Source of the DNA: an uncultured Oscillospiraceae bacterium
GTDB taxonomy: Bacteria; Bacillota; Clostridia; Oscillospirales; Ruminococcaceae
Assembly (NCBI GenBank): GCA_949743955.1
Contig: CATJVQ010000026.1
Coordinates: forward strand, 62,001-126,000
DNA length: 64,000 bases
Reading direction: 5' to 3'
Positions within the stretch are counted from its first letter, which is position 1. Every line of letters starts with the position of its first letter. The translations under genes and the position numbers were made by a program. Positions 44,016 to 53,598 of this stretch are shown one piece after another. Below the pieces are notes generated by a model. That model saw nothing but the letters and a program-made list of their open reading frames with translations. It was not told where the DNA came from and made no database searches.

Positions 44016-44930
44016 ATGGCAAACGCCGTTGCTGCTCCGGCAAAATCCAAAAAGCGCAGCAAGTTGCAGAACGATACAGGTTGGGCCGTCCTGATGCTCG
44101 GGCCGAACCTTCTGGGGTTCTTACTGTTCATGCTCGGCCCCGTGGTCGCTACGCTGTTCCTCAGCTTTACGGAATATGATCTGATTGCCCCGCTGAAATT
44201 CATCGGCCTGCAGAATTATATTGAGATGTTCCAGGACGAGATTGTAGGCCAGACACTGCTCAACACCTTTATCTACACTATTCTCACGGTGCCTGTGGGT
44301 ATGTGCCTCTCGCTGATCTTGGCTGTGCTGCTGGATCAGGATCTCGCTATCCGCCGGTTCTACCGCGCCGTATACTTCCTGCCTTCGATCACCTCAATGG
44401 TCGCTGTGGCTGTGGTATGGCAGTGGATCTACAACCCCGAATTCGGCCTTCTTAACTATGTCTTCTCCGTGGTCGGTCTGCCGCAGATGAAATGGCTCTC
44501 GAGCTCCTCCACATCTCTGATCTCCATCGCGATTGTCGGTATCTGGAAGAGCTTGGGCTACAACATGCTCCTGTTCCTTTCCGGACTCCAGGGCATCTCG
44601 ACTACATATTACGAGGCCAGTGAGCTAGACGGCGCCAACAAGCTCCAGCAGTTCTGGTATGTCACTGTCCCCATGCTCCGCCCGACGATTTTCTTCGTCT
44701 TTGTCATGAGCATTATCAGCTCCTTCCAGGTGTTCGATTCTGTCATGCTGATGACCAAGGGCGGCCCGGGCCGTTCGTCCTCGGTGCTGGTGCATTACCT
44801 CTACCAGAATGCGTTCCAGTATTTCCGCATGGGTTACGCCTGCGCTATCGCGTATCTTCTCTTTGCCGTGGTGCTGATTATCACCTTGTGCAACATGCGC
44901 TTTGAGAAGAAAATGCGGGACATCTATTAA
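44016..44930 (+). CDS. Sugar ABC transporter permease (MalF-like)
   Basis: EAA-loop GISTTYYEASELDGANKLQQFWYVTVPMLRPT. Confidence 0.92.
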   Translation: MANAVAAPAKSKKRSKLQNDTGWAVLMLGPNLLGFLLFMLGPVVATLFLSFTEYDLIAPLKFIGLQNYIEMFQDEIVGQTLLNTFIYTILTVPVGMCLSLILAVLLDQDLAIRRFYRAVYFLPSITSMVAVAVVWQWIYNPEFGLLNYVFSVVGLPQMKWLSSSSTSLISIAIVGIWKSLGYNMLLFLSGLQGISTTYYEASELDGANKLQQFWYVTVPMLRPTIFFVFVMSIISSFQVFDSVMLMTKGGPGRSSSVLVHYLYQNAFQYFRMGYACAIAYLLFAVVLIITLCNMRFEKKMRDIY

Positions 44931-44945
44931 GGAGGCGAGTGAACC

Positions 44946-45803
44946 GTGACAAATATCCATGCCTTTGGGAGAACCTATACCCCCAAGCAAATGATTCTGC
45001 GCATTATTTCTCATGTGATTCTGCTTTTCGGCGCACTGACAATGCTCATGCCGTTCATCTGGATGCTCTCCACCTCCTTTAAGTCCTTGGGTGAAGTTTT
45101 TGTCTTCCCGCCCACAATGTTCGGCGAGAGAATTGTGTGGGAGAACTATACCAAAATTTCCAGCCGGTTCGATTATTTCCGCTACTTCATGAACAGCATC
45201 AAGGTCTCGGTCTGGGTTGTGGCGTTCCAGCTCTTCACCAGCGCCATGGCGGGCTTTGCGTTTTCCCGTCTCCAGTTCCGTTTCCGTGAGCAGATTTTCC
45301 TGCTCTACCTGGCCACGATGATGGTCCCCATCCATGTGACGATTATTCCGAACTTTATCCAGATGACCTTCTATGGCGTTGTCAACACGCTCTGGTCGCT
45401 GATGATCCCGCCGATGGTCTCCGCGTTCGGTACATTCCTGATGCGACAGTTCTTCCTCACTGTCCCGCGTGAACTCGACGAAGCTGCGAAGATAGACGGC
45501 TGCACCCCCTTCGGCATTTTCATCCGTATTCTGCTCCCGATGGCCGGCTCCACCATTGCCACCCTCGCCATCTTCTGTTTCATGAATACGTGGAACGATT
45601 ACTTCACACCCCTTATCTACATCAGCGAGCAGCGGCAGTACACTCTGCCTCTGGGACTGGCCGGCATGAAGGGTTCGTATTCGACCGACTGGCCCGTGCT
45701 CATGGCGGCCACCTCGCTCTCTATCCTGCCGGTACTGGTTGCGTTCCTGTTGGCGCAGGATGCGTTTGTCAAAGGCATCATGCTCTCCGGTATGAAGGAC
45801 TAA
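44946..45803 (+). CDS. Sugar ABC transporter permease (MalG-like)
   Basis: EAA-loop TVPRELDEAAKIDGCTPFGIFIRILLPMAGS. Confidence 0.92.
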   Translation: MTNIHAFGRTYTPKQMILRIISHVILLFGALTMLMPFIWMLSTSFKSLGEVFVFPPTMFGERIVWENYTKISSRFDYFRYFMNSIKVSVWVVAFQLFTSAMAGFAFSRLQFRFREQIFLLYLATMMVPIHVTIIPNFIQMTFYGVVNTLWSLMIPPMVSAFGTFLMRQFFLTVPRELDEAAKIDGCTPFGIFIRILLPMAGSTIATLAIFCFMNTWNDYFTPLIYISEQRQYTLPLGLAGMKGSYSTDWPVLMAATSLSILPVLVAFLLAQDAFVKGIMLSGMKD

Positions 45804-45820
45804 GCACAACCAATCTCGTA

Positions 45821-45885
45821 TCTGTGATTCCGCCATCTATTCTATGAATTTGCAGGTTGTATCGCCTGGCTAAGTGCGATATGAT
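45821..45885 (+). promoter_or_regulatory. AraC-type operator + promoter B upstream of GH127 gene
   Basis: TCTGTGATTccgCCAtCTATTCT then TTGTAT-N17-TATGAT; same 6-bp operator-to--35 gap as promoter A. Confidence 0.75.
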
Positions 45886-45946
45886 AGGTTCATAGGCAAA
45901 ACCAACATAAAATCCACCAAACGAAATCAAAAAAGGGAGGATCCGT

Positions 45947-47902
45947 ATGAACGAGAAACTTTTCAGCAATCCCCTGCCGATTGGGGATGTCCGCGTGACA
46001 GGGCACTTCTGGAAGGACCTGATGGAGACCGCGCGCACGAAGGTCATCCCCTATCAGTGGGAGGCGCTTAACGATCGCATTGAGGGAGCCGCCCCGAGCT
46101 ACTGCATGCGCAATTTCCATGCGGCGGCAGGCAAAATCAAGGCTGAGTTCGGCGGCTGTGTCTTCCAGGACAGCGACGTCGCCAAGTGGCTGGAAGCCGT
46201 TGCGTATTCGCTGATGTGGCATCCGGATCCGGAGCTTGAGAAGATTGCCGATGGTGCGATCGACGATATCGTCGCCGCCCAGCAGCCGGACGGTTATCTG
46301 GATACCTACTACATCCTCAATGGTCTGGATAAGCGCTTCACTAACCTCAAGGATCATCACGAGCTCTACTGCCTCGGGCACATGATCGAAGGCGCTGTCG
46401 CCTACTATCAGGCCACCGGCAAGGATAAGCTCCTCAAGGCCCTCGAGCGGTATGTGGACTGTGTAGACGAGCACATCGGGCCCGAAGAAGGCAAGCTGCA
46501 CGGCTATCCCGGACACGAGATCATCGAAATGGCGCTTGTCCGCCTCTATGAAGTCACAAAGAAGGAGAAATACCTGCGCCTGGCCAAGTACTTTATCGAC
46601 GAACGCGGCAAGTCCCCCCTGTACTTCGAAGAGGAGACCAAAAAGCACGGCAACAAGTTCTGGTGGGACGAGAGCTCCTTTAAATACCACTACTATCAGG
46701 CCGGGGAGCCGGTACGCGACCAGCAGTACGCCATCGGGCATGCGGTGCGTGCGGTCTACCTGTATTCCGGCGTAGCGGACGTGGCGCGCCGCACGGGCGA
46801 CGAAACTTTGTACGAGACCTGCCGCCGCCTGTGGAACGATACCGTCAACCGCCAGATGTATGTGACCGGCGGCATCGGTTCCTCGCAGTACGGCGAAGCA
46901 TTCACCTTCGACTACGATCTGCCTAACGACACTATCTACGCCGAGACCTGTGCCTCCATCGGGCTCGTGTTCTTCGCCATCCGTATGCTCGGCATCGAGC
47001 CGCGCGGCGAGTATGGCGACGTTATGGAGCGTGCGCTTTATAACGGCATCATCAGCGGTATGTCCCAGGATGGACGCAGCTTCTTCTATGTCAACCCCCT
47101 CGAGGTCATTCCCGAGTCGAGCGAGAAGGATCATCTGCGCCATCATGTCAAGGTACAGCGCCAGAAATGGTTTGGCTGCGCCTGCTGCCCGCCGAACTTG
47201 GCGCGTCTCTTGTGCTCCATGGGCGCTTATGCCTACGGCGTAAACGGCGACACACTTTACACACACCTCTATCTCGAGGGCAACACCAAGGCGGCGCTTG
47301 CGAGCGGTGAAGTGAGCTTCGACGTCAAGACAAACTATCCGTGGGACGGCGATGTCCGCATCAGCATTCAGTCCGCGCCGTCGGCTCCTGTTACGCTGGC
47401 GCTGCGCATCCCGGGCTGGTGCCGTTCCTACACCCTGAAGGTGGCCGGCGAGACCATCACCCCCGACGTGCGCGACGGATACGCCTACATCACCCGCGCT
47501 TTCGCTCCCGGCGAGGAGATCGAGCTCGTCATGGAGATGCCCGTTCGTCTGGTCCGGGCGAACCCGCGTGTCCGCGAGGACATCGGCAAGGTCGCCGTTA
47601 TGCGCGGCCCGGTCGTCTACTGCCTCGAGGAGGCCGACAATGGCGACAACCTCGCGCGCGTATACGTGGACGCGAACACCTCCTTCACCGAGCATTTCGA
47701 CGCTGACTTCTTTGGCGGCGCGATGATCCTCGAGAGCAAGGGCGAAGTCCTCAGCGACGACGGCTGGGATGCCGACACGCTCTACCAGTACAACAGCGAA
47801 GCCGCTCCCACCTATACGGCGAAAGCTCTGCGCTGGATCCCCTACTATCTGTGGGCCAACCGCGATCCCGGCGAGATGACTGTCTGGGTACGCGTAAAAT
47901 AA
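45947..47902 (+). CDS. Glycoside hydrolase family 127 (beta-L-arabinofuranosidase-like)
   Basis: LPIGDVRVTGHFWKDLMETARTKVIPYQWEALND...; QQPDGYLDTYYI; FGCACCPPNLARLL Cys cluster. Confidence 0.88.
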   Translation: MNEKLFSNPLPIGDVRVTGHFWKDLMETARTKVIPYQWEALNDRIEGAAPSYCMRNFHAAAGKIKAEFGGCVFQDSDVAKWLEAVAYSLMWHPDPELEKIADGAIDDIVAAQQPDGYLDTYYILNGLDKRFTNLKDHHELYCLGHMIEGAVAYYQATGKDKLLKALERYVDCVDEHIGPEEGKLHGYPGHEIIEMALVRLYEVTKKEKYLRLAKYFIDERGKSPLYFEEETKKHGNKFWWDESSFKYHYYQAGEPVRDQQYAIGHAVRAVYLYSGVADVARRTGDETLYETCRRLWNDTVNRQMYVTGGIGSSQYGEAFTFDYDLPNDTIYAETCASIGLVFFAIRMLGIEPRGEYGDVMERALYNGIISGMSQDGRSFFYVNPLEVIPESSEKDHLRHHVKVQRQKWFGCACCPPNLARLLCSMGAYAYGVNGDTLYTHLYLEGNTKAALASGEVSFDVKTNYPWDGDVRISIQSAPSAPVTLALRIPGWCRSYTLKVAGETITPDVRDGYAYITRAFAPGEEIELVMEMPVRLVRANPRVREDIGKVAVMRGPVVYCLEEADNGDNLARVYVDANTSFTEHFDADFFGGAMILESKGEVLSDDGWDADTLYQYNSEAAPTYTAKALRWIPYYLWANRDPGEMTVWVRVK

Positions 47903-47922
47903 ACCTGTCATCCTCCAGATTT

Positions 47923-47970
47923 GGAGCCGCTGCACTGCCTCTTCATCGAGGCAAAGCAGCGGCTCCGTTT
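47923..47970. terminator. Intrinsic terminator
   Basis: GGAGCCGCTGC ... GCAGCGGCTCC GTTTT. Confidence 0.75.
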
Positions 47971-48756
47971 TCATTTCCGGCAGATGAATATACCGTATTC
48001 CTTCGGTATCTTTAAAACCCCGTCCTCCATTTCCCTGTTCAGCGTCTTCCGGATGATGTCCCTCTCAATCCCGGCGGCAGGCGACATATCGCCTAAAGAA
48101 TCCATGTAATCCAGCAGATCCTCGATATCCGTAACCGCCAGGGAATCTTCATAATCCAGCCTCTGCACGTCTGAAAAGTACCGGTTTAAAATCCCGGCCC
48201 CGTTTTGCAGTGTAAAATTCTGATTGGCAGAACAGGACCCGCCGCATTCTTTTAATAAATCCGCGACATATTCCGTGATTCCATTTTCGCCATAGGTGGC
48301 ACAGTAGAACACACCATCCTCCGCCAGTACCCGCCTGACTTCCGAGAGACCTCTGTCCAGATTTGGGACATGGTACAGCATCATGTTGGCGATCACCCGG
48401 TCAAAGCTGTTCGCTTCATAGGGGATATTCTCAATGTCCACCACATTGTATGTAAGGAAATCCCGATCCCCAAGGGCCTCCTTCGCGGCCAAAACCATCC
48501 TCTCCGAAAAATCGGTCAGGGTCAGCCGGACACTCCCGTCCATCTGGGACAGGTTTGATTTCCAGATCTCTCCCGTCCCGCACCCGAGCTCCAGTATCTT
48601 CGCCCCCGGGAAAAACGCATAGTGGGAAAACACCCAGTTGTTGAACCCCTGCGGATTCGTGGAATACTTCGCGTGGATAGAAATCCGCGTGCTGAGATTG
48701 CCGGCCGTTTCATACTGCCGCTCTACAGCCGGGCGCTGATTCATTTTTTCTGTCAT
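47971..48756 (-). CDS. Class I SAM-dependent methyltransferase
   Basis: KILELGCGTGEIWKSNL, VIANMMLYHVPNLDRGLSEVRRVLAEDGVFYCATYG. Confidence 0.85.
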   Translation of the reverse strand: MTEKMNQRPAVERQYETAGNLSTRISIHAKYSTNPQGFNNWVFSHYAFFPGAKILELGCGTGEIWKSNLSQMDGSVRLTLTDFSERMVLAAKEALGDRDFLTYNVVDIENIPYEANSFDRVIANMMLYHVPNLDRGLSEVRRVLAEDGVFYCATYGENGITEYVADLLKECGGSCSANQNFTLQNGAGILNRYFSDVQRLDYEDSLAVTDIEDLLDYMDSLGDMSPAAGIERDIIRKTLNREMEDGVLKIPKEYGIFICRK

Positions 48757-48794
48757 GAAAACAATCTCTCCTTGTCTGCCAAATGTACGGTGAT

Positions 48795-48830
48795 AAAAAG
48801 GAGGAACCCCCTCAAAGGGCTCCTCCTTTT
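48795..48830 (-). terminator. Terminator of carboxyltransferase operon
   Basis: AAAAGGAGGA...TCCTCCTTTT; minus-strand U-tract. Confidence 0.8.
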
Positions 48831-48839
48831 CCCTCCGGC

Positions 48840-50246
48840 TTAGACCGGATGCACCTTATTCTCTTTATCGGCATGGGCGGAATCCACACCATACTTCTTA
48901 TTCTTGCGCGACTCGAAGAACTTCGGCGCTACCTGCGGGAACTGCGCGAGCGTGAGGACGTCCTCCTCCTGCTCGAGGTACTCGGCGGGCATCTCGGCGC
49001 GGAGCTTTTCGAGCTCGGGCTCGAGAAGATCGGCCGGACGGCAGTCGATGGGCTTCTCATCGCCGATGATCTTCTTGCGGAACTCCGGATCGACCGGCGC
49101 CGGCGTACGGCCGTACTCGCCGCGGACGAGGCCCTTGAACTCCTTCGTGACCATCTTGTACCGCTCGCCCATGATGACGTTGAACACCGCCTGCGTGCCC
49201 ACGATCTGGGACGTCGGCGTGACCAGCGGCGGGTAGCCGGAATCCTTGCGGACGCGCGGCACCTCGTGGAGCACCTCGTCGAGCTGATCCTCCTTGCCCG
49301 CCTGCTTGAGCTGCGAAATCAGGTTGGAGAGCATGCCGCCCGGCACCTGATAGAGCAGGGTGTTCGCGTCCACGCCGAGCACCTTCGGGTTGAGCAGGCC
49401 GTTCTGGAGATACTTTTCGCGCAGCTTCGCGCAGTGCGCGCGCACGACGTTGAGCTTATCCAGATCAAGCCCCGTATCGTACGGCGTGCCCTGGAACGCG
49501 GCGACGATGGACTCCGTCGGTGCGTGGGAGGTGCCCAGCGCGAGCGGGGACATCGCGGTATCGACCACGTCCGCCCCGGCCTCGACGGCCTTGATCACCG
49601 CCATCGACGCAAGGCCCGACGTATAGTGCGTGTGGAGCTGCACGGGGATCTTGATCGACTTCTTGAGCATCTTGACGAGCTCCTCCGCCGCATACGGAGT
49701 AATCAGAGCGGCCATATCCTTGATGCAGATGGAGTCCGCGCCGGCATCCTCATACTGCTTGGCGAGTTTGGCGAAATACTCGTTGGAGTGCACGGGGCTG
49801 ATGGTATAGGAGATGGCGCACTGCGCATGCGCCCCCTCCTTCTTCGCCGCCTTGATGGCTGTCTCGAGGTTGCGGATGTCGTTGAGCGCGTCGAAAATGC
49901 GGATGATGTCGATACCATTCGCCACCGACTTCTGCACGAAGTATTCGAGCACATCGTCGGCGTAATGGCGGTAGCCGAGCATATTCTGGCCGCGGAAGAG
50001 CATCTGCAGCTTCGTGTTGGGCATATGCTTGCGGATGGTGCGCAGCCTCTCCCAAGGATCCTCATCGAGGAAGCGGATGCACGAATCGAACGTCGCGCCG
50101 CCCCAGACTTCGCAGGAATAGAAGCCGCAGGCGTCGAGCGGTTCGAGCATCGGGAGCATATCGTCGATGGACATGCGCGTCGCTATCAGGGACTGATGCG
50201 CGTCACGCAGGATGGTTTCCGTAATCTTCAGTGGCTTTTTCTCCAT
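48840..50246 (-). CDS. Pyruvate/oxaloacetate carboxyltransferase (PycB/OadA/5S type)
   Basis: ITETILRDAHQSLIATRMSIDDMLPMLEPLDACGFYSCEVWGGATFDSCIRFL. Confidence 0.92.
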   Translation of the reverse strand: MEKKPLKITETILRDAHQSLIATRMSIDDMLPMLEPLDACGFYSCEVWGGATFDSCIRFLDEDPWERLRTIRKHMPNTKLQMLFRGQNMLGYRHYADDVLEYFVQKSVANGIDIIRIFDALNDIRNLETAIKAAKKEGAHAQCAISYTISPVHSNEYFAKLAKQYEDAGADSICIKDMAALITPYAAEELVKMLKKSIKIPVQLHTHYTSGLASMAVIKAVEAGADVVDTAMSPLALGTSHAPTESIVAAFQGTPYDTGLDLDKLNVVRAHCAKLREKYLQNGLLNPKVLGVDANTLLYQVPGGMLSNLISQLKQAGKEDQLDEVLHEVPRVRKDSGYPPLVTPTSQIVGTQAVFNVIMGERYKMVTKEFKGLVRGEYGRTPAPVDPEFRKKIIGDEKPIDCRPADLLEPELEKLRAEMPAEYLEQEEDVLTLAQFPQVAPKFFESRKNKKYGVDSAHADKENKVHPV

Positions 50247-50284
50247 TTCTCAGTTTCCCCCTTCTTTTTATATGGTGACGTTCG

Positions 50285-50671
50285 TCAGTTCAGGGAAACG
50301 AGCAGATCGTTCGAGTTGACGGTATCGCCCTTCTTCACATGGACCCCGGCGACGGTGCCGTCCTGCGGGGCAACGATCTCGTTCTCCATCTTCATGGCCT
50401 CGAGGATGATGAGCACGTCGCCGCTCTTGACCGCGTCGCCGTTCTTGACACGCACATCCAGGATGTTGCCGGGCATGGGGGCATTGACCTTCACAGCGCC
50501 CGCGGAAGCGGCCGGAGCAGCAGGAGCGGGAGCCGGTGCAGGGGCGGCGGCCGGTGCGGCCGGAGCCGGAGCTGCTGCGGGAGCGGCCGGAGCCGGAGCA
50601 CCCGCGCCGATCTCTTCTACGCTGACATCGTATGCTTTGCCGTTGACGGTGATATTATATCTTTTCATCAT
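50285..50671 (-). CDS. Biotin carboxyl carrier protein (1.3S/GcdC-like)
   Basis: Ala/Pro linker followed by APMPGNILDVRVKNGDAVKSGDVLIILEAMKMENEIVAPQDG. Confidence 0.93.
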   Translation of the reverse strand: MMKRYNITVNGKAYDVSVEEIGAGAPAPAAPAAAPAPAAPAAAPAPAPAPAAPAASAGAVKVNAPMPGNILDVRVKNGDAVKSGDVLIILEAMKMENEIVAPQDGTVAGVHVKKGDTVNSNDLLVSLN

Positions 50672-50699
50672 TAAAAACCTCCGTTTTTATTCACGCGGG

Positions 50700-52094
50700 T
50701 TACATGGGCAGATTCGAATGCTTCTTGGGCAGGCGGCTCACGCGCTTCGAGGAGAGCATGTCCAGCGCGCGGATGAGCGCCTCGCGGGTGTCGGCGGGAG
50801 CGATGACATCCTGTACCAGGCCGTTTTCGGCAGCGGCAAACGCGCTCGCCTCGTTCGCGGCGTACTCCGCCTCGACCGCCTCACGCGGATGCTCGGAGGT
50901 GATTTCGCTTCCCTTGAGGAACGCCACTGCCGCGCTCACGGGCATCGCGCTCACGACAGCGCCGGGCCACGCCAGCGTCAGGTCGGCCTGCGCAAGCGCT
51001 ACGTACGCGCTGCCGATGGCCTTGCCGGTGATGACCGCGATCTTCGGCGTCGTCGCCTCGGCATAGACATGCCCGAGCCGCGCCATATCGCGCACCGCAC
51101 CGGAAAGCTCGTCCGCTCCGGACGGGGCGACACCCTGTGTATTGATAAGCGTCACGACCGGGATCTGGAAGCTGTCGCACACGCTCACGAATCGCGCAAT
51201 CCGTGCGGCTCCGTTGTGGTCCAGCACGCCGCCGGTTCCGACCATGCCCACCGTATAGCCGCCGATGGAGCACAGCGCCGTGTGCGCGCCCTGACCGAAA
51301 TTGTTGGAGAGGAGAAGGAATGTCCCCTCGTCCGCGATGGCCTTCACAATATCGCACTTGGATGTATCGTCGAGCCGGTCGAGAATGCCGCTCAGGACAC
51401 TGGTATCCGCCGGAGGGGCGAACTCGAACATCGCCGTGCCGGAGAGATTGTTTTCCGGCAGCATGGACAGGAGACGGCGCGCCGCGTCAATGGCCGCGGC
51501 TTCGTCCTCCGCAACGATCTGCGCTGTCCCGGCGGCCTGCGCCGCTTTGGCCGTGCCCAGATCCTTCCCGCCCTCAGCGGTGGAGGGCGGGACGAGGAAG
51601 AGCTCCGCCTCCTTGCTCATGATGACAAAATCCGCCGCGCACGCCGCCATAGCTGCTACGCCGCCGCACACGCCGAGCACCAGCGACACCTGCGGCACCA
51701 CGCCGGAGAGGTTATTCGCCTTTTCGAGGATGTCCGCATAGGCCTTAAGGATCTCGTTCCCCTCGCCGATGGCGCCGCCCTTGCTGTCATAGATACCGAG
51801 CACCGGCGCGCCGGTCTTCACGGCCAGATCGTACAGCCGCACGATCTTCGCGGCCTGCGCTTTGCCGACAGCGCCGCCCTCGGCGCAGACGTTCTGAGAG
51901 AATGCGAACACGGTCGCACCGTCCACCTCGCCATACCCGGTGAGGACGCCGCTGCCCGTCTGTGCCGCGAACGCATCGAGCTCGACGAAGGTGCCCTCGT
52001 CGAACAGACGTGTCAGTCTCTCGCGCGCGGGGGTGTCCCCGCATGCCTGAAGACGAGCGGCATTCAGCCTTTCGAGTTCTTTCTGTTCACTCAT
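50700..52094 (-). CDS. Acyl-CoA carboxyltransferase (MmdA/12S-like)
   Basis: TPARERLTRLFDEGTFVELDAF, GGAVGKAQAAKIVRLYDLA, GSAYVALAQADLTLAWPGAVVSAMPVSAAVAFL; start re-called to 52094. Confidence 0.85.
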   Translation of the reverse strand: MSEQKELERLNAARLQACGDTPARERLTRLFDEGTFVELDAFAAQTGSGVLTGYGEVDGATVFAFSQNVCAEGGAVGKAQAAKIVRLYDLAVKTGAPVLGIYDSKGGAIGEGNEILKAYADILEKANNLSGVVPQVSLVLGVCGGVAAMAACAADFVIMSKEAELFLVPPSTAEGGKDLGTAKAAQAAGTAQIVAEDEAAAIDAARRLLSMLPENNLSGTAMFEFAPPADTSVLSGILDRLDDTSKCDIVKAIADEGTFLLLSNNFGQGAHTALCSIGGYTVGMVGTGGVLDHNGAARIARFVSVCDSFQIPVVTLINTQGVAPSGADELSGAVRDMARLGHVYAEATTPKIAVITGKAIGSAYVALAQADLTLAWPGAVVSAMPVSAAVAFLKGSEITSEHPREAVEAEYAANEASAFAAAENGLVQDVIAPADTREALIRALDMLSSKRVSRLPKKHSNLPM

Positions 52095-52201
52095 CTTTTT
52101 TCCTCCATTTCCATACCAGTGCCCTGGCTGTGTGGTTCCGTCCCGCGCCGGCCCCCGCCGTTTCGGTCCATACAGGGCACAAAATCGCGTAATCAAAATA
52201 T

Positions 52202-52230
52202 AGTATACACCTTTGTCCAGAAAATCACAA
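52202..52230 (-). promoter_or_regulatory. Promoter of carboxyltransferase operon
   Basis: Minus strand TTGTGA-N17-TATACT. Confidence 0.6.
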
Positions 52231-52257
52231 GCATTTTCCCGCCAATTTCCTCAAAAA

Positions 52258-53286
52258 TCATGGAACCAGCGGGCAGTAATACCCGGTGCGCAGCAGCGCC
52301 TCCCGGCAGAGCTCCACCATGGACTCGACCTCGTTCTGCGGGCGCAGCGCCCGCATCTCGCCCAGGAACATGCGCCAAGGGGAAAGCTCATCCTTCTCCA
52401 CCATGCGCACACCGCAGTCGGCAAGGCCGTAGTCCTCCTCCAACGCACTGAGCGTATCCTCAAAGGTGCCGATGCTGTCGATAAGCCCGTTCTGCACCGC
52501 CTGCCTCGCGGTGTAGATTCGTCCGTCCGCCAGCTCCCGGATGCGCTCCTCGCTCAGCTGCGGCCGCCCCTCGGCAACGATTCCCACAAACTGATCGAAC
52601 GCCTCGTCGACATATGCCTGTAAAATTGCACGCTGCTCGTCCGTCATCTCCTGATAGCTGCTGCCCATGGCCTTGTTGCGCCCCGAGACGATGTCGGTCG
52701 TGCTGATACCGAGCTTCTCCATCAGCCCGCTCAGGTTCATATACGTCCCCGCGATGACGCCGATGGATCCCGTGACGGTGTTGCGGTTGGCATAGATCTT
52801 CTCCGCCGCCATGGAGATATAATACCCGCCCGAGGCGGCCGACGATCCGAAGTACGCATAGATGGGCCGCCCGGTCAATTCGCGGTATTCCATGAGCTTG
52901 AGGTACAGTTCGTCCGTCTCGTACACGCCCCCGCCCGGCGAATCGACCGCCAGCAGCAGCGCGCGGTTGGAATCGTCCTCGATAAGCATGTCTATCGAAT
53001 CGAGCAGGAACGCGTGATCATAGGAGACCGTGTCGAACAGGCTGGAGGGCGTCTGGCTCGTGATCGTCCCCGAGACAGTAATCACGTCGATATATTCTCC
53101 CATTTCGGCTCCGCCCCAATAGATCCATGCTCCTGTCACAGCCGACACAATAACCGCTATGGCCAGCAGGATCAGCAGGACCCGTTTCCACGGCCGCCTC
53201 CGGGGGACAGGCATGTCCCCCTCCGGGACGCCGGGAACCGTGTCCCCGGTATAGAAATTTTCCATAACCGGCTTCATTCCTTCCAT
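52258..53286 (-). CDS. sppA: Signal peptide peptidase SppA (S49)
   Basis: N-terminal TM; AVDSPGGGVYETDELY, SSAASGGYYISMAAEKIYANRNTVTGSIGVI. Confidence 0.92.
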   Translation of the reverse strand: MEGMKPVMENFYTGDTVPGVPEGDMPVPRRRPWKRVLLILLAIAVIVSAVTGAWIYWGGAEMGEYIDVITVSGTITSQTPSSLFDTVSYDHAFLLDSIDMLIEDDSNRALLLAVDSPGGGVYETDELYLKLMEYRELTGRPIYAYFGSSAASGGYYISMAAEKIYANRNTVTGSIGVIAGTYMNLSGLMEKLGISTTDIVSGRNKAMGSSYQEMTDEQRAILQAYVDEAFDQFVGIVAEGRPQLSEERIRELADGRIYTARQAVQNGLIDSIGTFEDTLSALEEDYGLADCGVRMVEKDELSPWRMFLGEMRALRPQNEVESMVELCREALLRTGYYCPLVP

Positions 53287-53598
53287 TTAATGCCCGCATT
53301 TTTTGGGCAGATCTTCAAGCGCCGTCCGCGACAGGGGCAGGCCGAGCGTATGCAGAACGTCCACGAAACGCTCCGCCGCGGCCGGTGAGATTTCTCCGTA
53401 AGAGCGCCCCTCCCGTTCGCCCGCGAACAGCGCCGTGCGGACAAGGCCGTCGAGGAGCGCTGCGTCGGCTTCATCCTCGAGCCACAGGCCCTCAATAACG
53501 GTGGCATCCCCCTCCGCGCGCCAGGTACAGCCGCCGAGAGCGATCTCCCCGTCCCACGCCGTGTAGCGGCCCGGTCCGTCGGGGCAGATGCTCAGCAT
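53287..53598 (-). CDS. Small protein of unknown function
   Basis: ~103 aa MLSICPDGPGRYTAWDGEIALGGCTW...; start overlaps rluB stop. Confidence 0.55.
   Translation of the reverse strand: MLSICPDGPGRYTAWDGEIALGGCTWRAEGDATVIEGLWLEDEADAALLDGLVRTALFAGEREGRSYGEISPAAAERFVDVLHTLGLPLSRTALEDLPKKCGH

Noticed and set aside
45890-47974. 694-aa minus-strand ORF over GH127
   Set aside because: Shadow ORF; GH127 frame is unambiguous
48783-52451. 1222-aa plus-strand ORF antisense to the carboxyltransferase operon
   Set aside because: Opposite-strand open frame caused by GC-rich codon usage; low-complexity H/R/L-rich translation, and the minus-strand genes are clear family members
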